From Ezakiella peruensis (lineage in GTDB: Bacteria > Bacillota > Clostridia > Tissierellales > Peptoniphilaceae): a stretch of 64,000 nucleotides of DNA. The notes below the pieces were generated by a model. It did no database searches. It was not told where the DNA came from and saw nothing but the letters and a program-made list of their open reading frames with translations. Below, in pieces: positions 49,820 through 57,723 of this stretch; position 1 is the stretch's first letter, and the number at the start of each line of letters is the position of its first letter. Location: contig NZ_LT962469.1 in NCBI RefSeq assembly GCF_900215725.1, positions 254,917 through 318,916 on the forward strand, given 5' to 3'. A program made the translations under genes and the position numbers.

Positions 49820-50468
49820 AATTTTGACCTTTTTGCCACTTATTTTGGCAATCATAGCTGTGGGCTTTATGGATAAAAAAATTCCCATCCACTATGATAC
49901 TGCTGGCAGTGTGGATAGGTGGGGGAGTCGCTATGAAATATTTATTTTACCACTTGCAACTTTTCTGATGTCTGGATTTTTATTGTGGATGCAAAAGTTT
50001 GCCGCCAAGCAAGAGGACTATGGTGACAACAACGAAAAATATATAGACTTAACCATTATTGCTTGCCTGATAATTTTTAATGTAATAAATATTCTTATTA
50101 TATATGGGGGATTGGTAAAATTAGAAAGTTTAAATCTCAAATCTTTTAGTGTCTTGCGTCTTATCATTGCCTTGAGCGGTGCCTTATTTATAGTTCTGGG
50201 CAACAAGCTGCCAAAGGTAAAAAGAAATTCCTTGGTGGGACTTAGGACCAAATGGTCAATGGCAAATGATTTGGTGTGGAAAAAATCACAGAAATTTGCA
50301 GGGGTCGTTTTTATAATAATCGGTCTAATATCCATATTAGTATCAATGCTTGCAAATACTAAGAGTCTCTTGATATATTATCTGGCCTTTATTATTTTAT
50401 CGGTTATTGTAATGGTTATTGGATCTTATGTAATTTATAAAAAAACTGAGAAGATTAAAAACAAGTAA
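49800..50468 (+). CDS. SdpI-family immunity/signalling membrane protein
   Basis: 222 residues, six hydrophobic segments. The N-terminal DUF1648 part has PIHYDTAGSVDRWGSR (near 30-45) and the C-terminal SdpI domain has RNSLVGLRTKWSMANDLVWKKSQKFAG (near 142-168). In B. subtilis SdpI protects against the SdpC toxin and sequesters SdpR at the membrane. No toxin gene or sdpAB-like maturation gene is nearby. AAAGGAG lies upstream of the ATG. Confidence 0.9.
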   Translation: MRKKWIKILTFLPLILAIIAVGFMDKKIPIHYDTAGSVDRWGSRYEIFILPLATFLMSGFLLWMQKFAAKQEDYGDNNEKYIDLTIIACLIIFNVINILIIYGGLVKLESLNLKSFSVLRLIIALSGALFIVLGNKLPKVKRNSLVGLRTKWSMANDLVWKKSQKFAGVVFIIIGLISILVSMLANTKSLLIYYLAFIILSVIVMVIGSYVIYKKTEKIKNK

Positions 50469-50472
50469 AATA

Positions 50473-50516
50473 AAAACACAGTTTCTCATGACAAATCAAG
50501 AAGCTGTGTTTTATTT
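50473..50516. terminator. Bidirectional terminator between SdpI-like and flavodoxin genes
   Basis: AAAACACAG pairs with CTGTGTTTT, and an inner TTTCT/AGAAG adds pairs; T-rich on the right and A-rich on the left. Confidence 0.8.
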
Positions 50517-50517
50517 T

Positions 50518-51042
50518 TTATTTTATATTGTAAGTCCGGCTGACAATCTTTCTAAAAAGTTTGCGGGCGGCTGTAAAGTCCTCTTCGTTTGGATGTTGCT
50601 GGCCAATATTTCTGGCAAGTGTCTGTATGGGAGTTGGATAACGGGGATGGCTGGGTGGACGTGAATTAATTTCATCCAGCTTTTCCTTGGGGATTCCTCC
50701 CTGGCAAATAAAAGTCCCAATTACATGATTGGATTCATCAATGACTTCTCCGGCACGGTAAAAAACTCGGGAGGCCTGCATTGAATATGGATAGGCGCCC
50801 AGGGTTGCAAAGAGTCCTATATTGCAGTTTCTAATTGATTTTAAAAAGTCCATGGCTTCTTCGTTTGGATAGCCCTTGTCCACCCAAAAGCCAGCAAATA
50901 CATAGTCATAATTTTCTAACTTGTAGTTTTTCACCTGGTCCATGGGGATTATGGTCGCATAATCTTTGAATTCATCATATATTGCTTCGGCGACAGCTTT
51001 TGTATTGCCAGTTTGGCTGGAATAAATTACAAGAATTTTCAT
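50518..51042 (-). CDS. Flavodoxin-family protein
   Basis: 174 residues. FMN phosphate loop YSSQTGNTKAVAEAI (6-20), aromatic-bearing second loop FAGFWVDKGYPNEEA near 50, and GLFATLGAYPYS near 77. The chain is longer than a plain flavodoxin, with a C-terminal helical tail carrying RPPSHPRYPT. It could be an electron donor to a reductase. AGGAGG precedes the ATG. Divergent from a TetR regulator, which probably controls it. Confidence 0.88.
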   Translation of the reverse strand: MKILVIYSSQTGNTKAVAEAIYDEFKDYATIIPMDQVKNYKLENYDYVFAGFWVDKGYPNEEAMDFLKSIRNCNIGLFATLGAYPYSMQASRVFYRAGEVIDESNHVIGTFICQGGIPKEKLDEINSRPPSHPRYPTPIQTLARNIGQQHPNEEDFTAARKLFRKIVSRTYNIK

Positions 51043-51059
51043 AATATCCTCCTAAAATT

Positions 51060-51138
51060 ATTTTAGCAAATAGAATAATTATTGTCAAAGCAATATTTTT
51101 TATAAAAACTTGACAAAATATTACCTTTTATGTAAAAT
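51060..51138. promoter_or_regulatory. Back-to-back promoters between flavodoxin and TetR genes
   Basis: Plus strand: TTGACA (51110-51115), 17 bases, TAAAAT (51133-51138). Minus strand: TTGACA (51083-51088), 17 bases, TAAAAT (51060-51065). The two -35 boxes face away from each other 21 bases apart, forming an inverted TTGTCAA/TTGACAA pair, so one bound repressor could block both. Confidence 0.8.
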
Positions 51139-51217
51139 ATGTTTAAAGTTATTTGGAATTGGAAAATATATTTATTTTAATTCGATTTACTTAGTGATAA
51201 TTCAAAAGGAGAATGAA

Positions 51218-51889
51218 ATGGCAAATATCGATTTTAACAAAAAGCATTTAAGTCCTCATAGGAGGAAAATGATCAAGACCTTTGTGGACTGCACCAGAAA
51301 TATAATTAAAGAAGATGGTGTAAGAGGAGTTACTATCAAGAAAATTTCCGACACAACAGAACTCAACACCGCAACTATTTACAATTATTTTGAAAACATT
51401 GACCACCTCATGTATTTTGCAGTTATGGATGCAATGGATGATTATTTGGCAGACCTGTCTAATTATGTCAAAGAAGGGGATGATCCGCTCTTTGTTTATA
51501 AGCAAGTATGGATTTGCTTTGCCAAGAATGCTTTCAAAAAGCCTTATGAGTATTTAGAAATCTTTTTCTCAGATATAGCTCAAGAAAAAGATTATTATCT
51601 ATACCAATACTACAAGGCTTTCCCAATTGAAAATGACGGCTATCCAGCTTATCTAGACAAGGTGCTTATGGCACCAAATTTGATAGAGAGAACCAGACTC
51701 CTAAGTGAAGTCTGCTTAAATGTTGGCTACTTCAATGAAGAGGGAGTTGAAAAGGCCAATTGGATGCTCTACTATATATTTGAAGGCATGCTAAGACGTG
51801 TCCAAACCAAGGACTTGGATGCAGATCAAGCTGCAGAAGAATTTACAGACTATGTTGAAATAGTAGTTGAAAGATTAAGGATGAAATAA
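51218..51889 (+). CDS. TetR-family transcriptional regulator
   Basis: About 223 residues. N-terminal HTH: FVDCTRNIIKEDGVRGVTIKKI, then TTELNTATIYNYFENIDHLMYFAV. The ligand-binding helical domain follows (residues 60-223), rich in aromatic and acidic residues. The ATG at 51218 has AAAGGAGAATGAA upstream; the longer in-frame extension runs through the promoter. Divergent from the flavodoxin gene. Ligand unknown. Confidence 0.9.
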   Translation: MANIDFNKKHLSPHRRKMIKTFVDCTRNIIKEDGVRGVTIKKISDTTELNTATIYNYFENIDHLMYFAVMDAMDDYLADLSNYVKEGDDPLFVYKQVWICFAKNAFKKPYEYLEIFFSDIAQEKDYYLYQYYKAFPIENDGYPAYLDKVLMAPNLIERTRLLSEVCLNVGYFNEEGVEKANWMLYYIFEGMLRRVQTKDLDADQAAEEFTDYVEIVVERLRMK

Positions 51890-51933
51890 TTCGAAAGATA
51901 AATATAATACATGCTGGCCTAACCAGTAAAAAT

Positions 51934-51957
51934 GGATCCAAGTGGGTCCGTTTTTTA
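51934..51957 (+). terminator. Terminator after the TetR gene
   Basis: GGATCC-AAGT-GGGTCC (one U.G) followed by GTTTTTTA. Confidence 0.8.
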
Positions 51958-52260
51958 TTTTGTAGAAAAACAGCTTTGCAAATTTGTTGGCATTTTACAA
52001 TTAAAGTGAACTCATATATTTAAGAAAAACTGTTTTGCAATTTTACTTGCAGCCTACTCTTAAATTGGAATTTAATTTTATATATAAAAGAGATTTATAA
52101 AAACATTTGTATTTTATAAATTAAATGAGTTTTTATTTTGTAGGAGAATAGATTTGTAAGTTCATTTTACTTTTACAATTAAAAAGGAATTTTTATTTTA
52201 AAGTATAATAGATTTGAAAATCCATTGTTATCCTATAATTGAATTTCATAATTGAAGTGG
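51953..52260. repeat. Imperfect 60-bp tandem repeat array upstream of groES
   Basis: The gap before the groES promoter consists of five degenerate copies of a 60-bp AT-rich unit, in phase from about 51953. Recurrent words are TTTATTTTGTAG, (A)GATTTGCAAATT or TTTGTAAGTT, CATTTTAC and TACAATTAAA(G)TGAA. Spacing holds at 60 bases across the array while sequence drifts; the last copy fades near 52250. No reading frame or hairpin explains it. Confidence 0.7.
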
Positions 52261-52350
52261 AATTTTAATTTTAAATAAAGCAGACAATGGAAACTTTTAA
52301 AGAAAATAAAAGTCAAAGGAAATTAGTATTTAAAAAATATTTCTAATAAC

Positions 52351-52418
52351 TTGATTAATTTCTATTACTTAGGGTATAATAAAAAATAGAGTTAGCACTC
52401 ACCAGACTAGGTTGCTAA
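52351..52418 (+). promoter_or_regulatory. groESL promoter with a degenerate CIRCE operator
   Basis: TTGATT (52351-52356), 18 bases, TATAAT (52375-52380). TTAGCACTC (52392-52400), nine bases, then GGTTGCTAA (52410-52418): the left arm is the perfect CIRCE half-site, but the right arm (consensus GAGTGCTAA) has two changes. HrcA repression is expected but may be weakened. Confidence 0.85.
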
Positions 52419-52445
52419 TAAATTTGTTTATATTAGGAGGTATTT

Positions 52446-52727
52446 ATGAATATTAAACCATTAGGAGATAGGCTCCTTATTGAAAAAGTAGAAGCAGAAC
52501 AAACTACAAAATCAGGAATCGTTCTGCCACAAAGTGCTCAAGAACAACCAAGCATTGCAGTCGTTAGAGCTATTAGCGGTGAATTACAACAAGACGACAG
52601 ACGCAAAGACCTTGTAAAAGTTGGAGACAAAGTTATTTTTTCTAAGTACTCGGGCACAGAGATTAAGGACGGAGACAAAGAATACTTATTAGTTAAATGG
52701 ATAGACGTTTTAGGCGTTATAGAATAA
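52446..52727 (+). CDS. groES: Co-chaperonin GroES
   Basis: 93-residue heptameric lid of the GroEL folding chamber. N-terminal IKPLGDRLLIEKVEAE, mobile loop around TTKSGIVLPQSAQEQPS (residues 20-38), GDKVIFSKYSGTEIKDG near 60. TTAGGAGG precedes the ATG. Cotranscribed with groEL (17 bases). Confidence 0.97.
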   Translation: MNIKPLGDRLLIEKVEAEQTTKSGIVLPQSAQEQPSIAVVRAISGELQQDDRRKDLVKVGDKVIFSKYSGTEIKDGDKEYLLVKWIDVLGVIE

Positions 52728-52732
52728 GATAG

Positions 52733-54382
<1,650 letters not shown>

Positions 54383-54392
54383 GAATTTAGCG

Positions 54393-54521
54393 TTAATTTG
54401 CGGTTAATTTCGCGACATTTTCGTGAAAAAATTTTTTAGTCCTCGATGTACACTTGAGTACACCTGCGTCCTAAAAAATTTATTTCGCTTCGAATCTCAT
54501 CGAAATTTCCTCGCAAATTAA
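54393..54521. repeat. 129-bp imperfect palindrome behind groEL
   Basis: Ends pair perfectly (TTAATTTGCG at 54393 with CGCAAATTAA ending 54521). The centre has an 11-bp perfect pair (AAATTTTTTAG 54429-54439 with CTAAAAAATTT 54471-54481) around a GTAC-ACTTGA-GTAC core. Intermediate arm segments match with gaps (AATTTCG and CGAAATT). It starts 10 bases after the groEL stop and before its terminator, so it would be transcribed into one long hairpin. CG dinucleotides are unusually frequent. Coding function excluded by stops. Confidence 0.75.
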
Positions 54522-54550
54522 GTGCCTTCTTTTGAATAGAGGAAATAAAG

Positions 54551-54579
54551 ATCGACATGTACATTCATGTCGATTTTTT
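54551..54579 (+). terminator. Terminator of groESL
   Basis: ATCGACATG-TACATT-CATGTCGAT followed by TTTTTA. Confidence 0.9.
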
Positions 54580-54719
54580 ATTGCACTGAGACCATCTCAT
54601 TCGCAAAATTAAATATAGCAAACGGGTATGCATTAGAACGATTGTAGGGTCAACTTGCAGCCCTGCCCAAGAGAGCGAGCGACAACGATGCTCGATTGGT
54701 ATGCAGCGACTCACGCAAC

Positions 54720-54798
54720 TTGTTGCCCAATAAAACAAAATTTTAGGTAGCGTCCGATTTATTTCGGACAAAAAATTTTGTTTGATTGGGTACAACAA
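54720..54798. repeat. Second large palindrome with nested hairpin
   Basis: Left arm 54720-54744 (TTGTTGCCCAATAAAACAAA then ATTTT) pairs with 54772-54798 (AAAATTTTGTTTGATTGGGT then ACAACAA) with two small gaps. Inside is a perfect GTCCGA-TTTATT-TCGGAC hairpin (54752-54769). The 790-base region from 54383 to 55170 has no convincing gene; it consists of these palindromes, terminators and a short CGAGC/GCTCG hairpin near 54680. Confidence 0.7.
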
Positions 54799-54876
54799 TC
54801 TGAGGAGAATGTGGCACGGAAAATGTTGATTGCTATTTATAGGAATGAGACATTTTTTATAACACAAGAATTTTTA

Positions 54877-54906
54877 GTCGATGTGCTTATGCATATCGGC
54901 TTTTTT
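54877..54906 (+). terminator. Terminator-like hairpin in the gene-free region
   Basis: GTCGATGTGC-TTAT-GCATATCGGC (two wobble pairs) followed by TTTTTT. It has no gene immediately upstream. Its TTTTTAGTCGA...CGGCTTTTTT frame is repeated at 57638. Confidence 0.65.
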
Positions 54907-55093
54907 GTTGCGGAGTGCGCCGAGCTCACCTCGCTCACAAAATTCATGCATGTTGAGATGTTTATAAATTTAGCTTGTATTATTCTTATAAAAAATAATT
55001 TTTAAAATTAACGATATAAGAAAAATTTAATATAGATTTTAATTTAAAAATTATATATAAAACTTTAAAATAATTATATAAAAATAATTTGAG

Positions 55094-55122
55094 TTGACAA
55101 ATTTATAATTATATGTTATATT
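55094..55122 (+). promoter_or_regulatory. Promoter of the C39-peptidase cluster
   Basis: TTGACA (55094-55099), 17 bases, TATATT (55117-55122) with TG upstream; another TATAAT overlaps at 55122-55127. It lies about 45 bases before the start. Confidence 0.75.
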
Positions 55123-55170
55123 ATAATAAACACAATGGGAATAAAGTAAATAAAAGATTGGAGGATAATT

Positions 55171-55866
55171 ATGAAAAAAATAGCAAAAATTACAAAGACA
55201 ATAGGAGTTAGTTTACTTATTATTTTAGTTCTACCTCTATTTGCATACGCTGAAAAATACGACACTGATGTCTACAAATATTCTCAAATAGAGATAGAGC
55301 AAATTAAAGTTGAAAGAAATTACAAATTACAGAAGATTGAGCAGGAAGTTAAACCTTATGGATCTGATATTGATATGTATGCTCGCGTTAATGTGCCATG
55401 TTTCACTCAAATAGAAACATATTATTGTGGACCAGCTGTTGTAAAGCAGACTATGGAAAGTGTTGTTGGAAGAAGTGAAAGTCAGGATTATTATGCTAGA
55501 AAGATAGGCACAACAACGGATGGTTCAAGTTTTTCTGACATAGCCTCGTACTTAAGAGACAATGCAAGAAATTCTTTTCCTGATTATGTATACGAGGAAA
55601 TAGGTAGCTATCTTTATTGGGTTGAGAGTATACATTATTGTTTGGATAGAAAACGCAAGCCACCTGTATTAGATGTATATGGATTTGCACCAGATTCAAC
55701 AGGTCATTATATAAATATTGATATAATTGATATCAGACACAATAGGCATGATATTAGAGTTGTAGATCCTAACTACGACAGAAGATATGGTGGTTATGTT
55801 TGGTATGATGCACATGAGGTATATGAAAAGAATAAGCAACATATGTTAAGTAGCGCTTTATGGTAA
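55171..55866 (+). CDS. Secreted C39-like cysteine peptidase
   Basis: 231 residues. Signal peptide to about residue 27 (LPLFAYAEK). The papain-like C39_2 fold follows: catalytic Cys in ETYYCGPAVVKQTME near 90, His in STGHYINIDIID near 178, Asp in IRVVDPNYD near 195. GGAGG precedes the ATG. Codons are clearly more AT-rich than in the core genes, as in the two genes behind it. It differs from the C39-like protein at 9.3 kb, which is membrane-anchored by a stalk. Substrate unknown. Confidence 0.82.
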   Translation: MKKIAKITKTIGVSLLIILVLPLFAYAEKYDTDVYKYSQIEIEQIKVERNYKLQKIEQEVKPYGSDIDMYARVNVPCFTQIETYYCGPAVVKQTMESVVGRSESQDYYARKIGTTTDGSSFSDIASYLRDNARNSFPDYVYEEIGSYLYWVESIHYCLDRKRKPPVLDVYGFAPDSTGHYINIDIIDIRHNRHDIRVVDPNYDRRYGGYVWYDAHEVYEKNKQHMLSSALW

Positions 55867-55915
55867 TTGATTAATATGGACTTTAATTTTTGTTGCGAAT
55901 ATTAAGGGATGGACG

Positions 55916-56974
55916 ATGAGAAAAAGATTTTTGGGTTTTGTATTAGTTTCTTTATTTGCTTTGGGCTTAATGAATTTAACGTTTGCAAAATCAATGAATG
56001 GAGTTTTGAAGACGAGAGTCTATGATGCTCAGCCGATAGCTAGTACGGATGATTCTGTTTATTTTGAAATATTTTATTATAATTTACTATTAGGTAGTAA
56101 TAAGTCTGATTCTTATTTAGCGCCTAGGGTAGTTAAATATGATTTAAGAAATAAAACCGATAGTGAAATATTTAAACTCAAAGATGGAGAGCGGGTTTTA
56201 GAATTTATTTCAAGTGAGGATAAAGAGGTCATATTAACTTATGATGCTGGAAAAACAGTTACTATCTATATTAGAGAGAATAATAAAATTGTAAAAATGA
56301 AAAAATTATTTAAATCATCGATCAGGCCTTATACTTTTACAAAGGATGAACAAATTTATCTGGCTTATGAAGAAGTTAATAAATCTCGAGAAATTGTTAC
56401 AAAACTTATATCAGTTGATACAAATGGTCACATAAATTTAATTAAGGAATGTAAAATGTCGGAGTATAATCAATTGTATAGAGGAGATTATATGTCAGTT
56501 CTTGGAGGGAGCGGTGAGAGTCTTTTTGCTTGTATAATTAATTTAGATGATGGGAATTTTGAAGGACTAAATGTGACTAGTACATTATATGAGTTGACTA
56601 ATGAAAATAAGTTAGAAACAACTGGAGTAAAATATGATTTTTTGCTTCAATCCATCACTGGCAATGATAATTATCTTATTGTCAATGAGTACAATAAGGA
56701 AGATCCTTATGCGATTACTTCAAATGTATTTGATAGAAATAAAAAGAAAAATTTTAAGATTGAGAATCAGATTAACAAATATTCAATAAAAGAAATGTTT
56801 GTTAAAGATGACAAACTGCTGGTCCGTTCGGATAAAATATATTTGTACAACCTGAATAATAGAAGTTTTGATGTATTGGATACAGAGTATTTTACCGAAA
56901 AGAAGATTTTAAAGAATGGTTATTTATATTTTTTCAATCCTGTAAATTCAATTTTTGAGATTAGGAGTATGTGA
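55916..56974 (+). CDS. Secreted protein of unknown function, possibly beta-propeller
   Basis: 352 residues. Signal peptide ending near LTFAKS (about 25). The rest alternates short beta strands (VVKYDLRNKTDSEIF, VTIYIRENNKIVKMKK, LVRSDKIYLYNLNNRSFDVLD), the spacing seen in propeller-like proteins; no motif is recognised. GGGATGGACG precedes the ATG. Lies 49 bases after the peptidase gene and 1 base before the lipoprotein gene, so probably one operon. Confidence 0.7.
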   Translation: MRKRFLGFVLVSLFALGLMNLTFAKSMNGVLKTRVYDAQPIASTDDSVYFEIFYYNLLLGSNKSDSYLAPRVVKYDLRNKTDSEIFKLKDGERVLEFISSEDKEVILTYDAGKTVTIYIRENNKIVKMKKLFKSSIRPYTFTKDEQIYLAYEEVNKSREIVTKLISVDTNGHINLIKECKMSEYNQLYRGDYMSVLGGSGESLFACIINLDDGNFEGLNVTSTLYELTNENKLETTGVKYDFLLQSITGNDNYLIVNEYNKEDPYAITSNVFDRNKKKNFKIENQINKYSIKEMFVKDDKLLVRSDKIYLYNLNNRSFDVLDTEYFTEKKILKNGYLYFFNPVNSIFEIRSM

Positions 56975-56975
56975 T

Positions 56976-57620
56976 ATGACTAAAAATTTTATAAAAATTA
57001 TGGCCATATTATGCGCGCTTTTATTTATTTTTGCTTGCAAGGTTGAAGATACTTCTATAAAGACTGTGGATGATGACTTAGTAACAAGTGAAGATGTATA
57101 TAAGGAGAACATTGACAATTTGTCCTTTGAAAAAGAAGAATATAGGCAGTTATTTATCGAAGCAAGTGATGAATTACAAAAAAGTAGGAATGTATTAGGA
57201 TTATACAAAAACATTTTGAATGTAGTTGATATAGATGAATACAAAGAAGAAGTAAGAAAAAATATATATAATTTTAATTTCTCGGTTGGAGAAGCGGTTT
57301 TAAAGCAAAACAATGTATTTGATAAAAGAAGAGAAGAGAGAATTTTTTTATCATATAATCTCTTAAGTGATGAAATAAAAGAAGAATATAAAAACATTTT
57401 CAATGAAAGCCTAGCAAACTTTGTTTTTGAAGATATGATAAAAATTGAAACAAAAAACTCCTATACAGTATCTAATTATATTATAGGTGATACAGTTGTA
57501 TATAGGATAGATTTTTCATCAGATGATAATCTTAATGATATTAGAATTGTCTTTGACGATTCCTTTCTAAAGATTTCAGATTTTGATTTTGAATTTATTG
57601 ATATAAATTATAAGAATTAA
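56976..57620 (+). CDS. Lipoprotein of unknown function
   Basis: About 214 residues. Lipoprotein signal with lipobox FIFAC, then a highly acidic helical body (DDDLVTSEDVYKENIDNLSFEKEEY). The start is the ATG one base after the previous stop, with GGAG upstream; an earlier TTG would overlap it. AT-rich codons. No family recognised. A GTCGACGTA/TACGTCGGC terminator follows. Confidence 0.72.
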   Translation: MTKNFIKIMAILCALLFIFACKVEDTSIKTVDDDLVTSEDVYKENIDNLSFEKEEYRQLFIEASDELQKSRNVLGLYKNILNVVDIDEYKEEVRKNIYNFNFSVGEAVLKQNNVFDKRREERIFLSYNLLSDEIKEEYKNIFNESLANFVFEDMIKIETKNSYTVSNYIIGDTVVYRIDFSSDDNLNDIRIVFDDSFLKISDFDFEFIDINYKN

Positions 57621-57637
57621 AATACAGAAAGATTTTA

Positions 57638-57667
57638 GTCGACGTATTGATTTACGTCGGCTTTTTT
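57638..57667 (+). terminator. Terminator of the secreted-protein cluster
   Basis: GTCGACGTA pairs with TACGTCGGC (one U.G) around TTGATT, followed by TTTTTT. Confidence 0.85.
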
Positions 57668-57723
57668 ATTGTGTGTATTATTAAATATAGTTAATCTTGG
57701 GTAACTAGTAATTAGGTGATTTA

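Noticed and set aside
54565-55005. Short frames on both strands in the gene-free region after groEL
   Set aside because: They cross palindromes and terminators, lack ribosome sites and have no protein-like composition.
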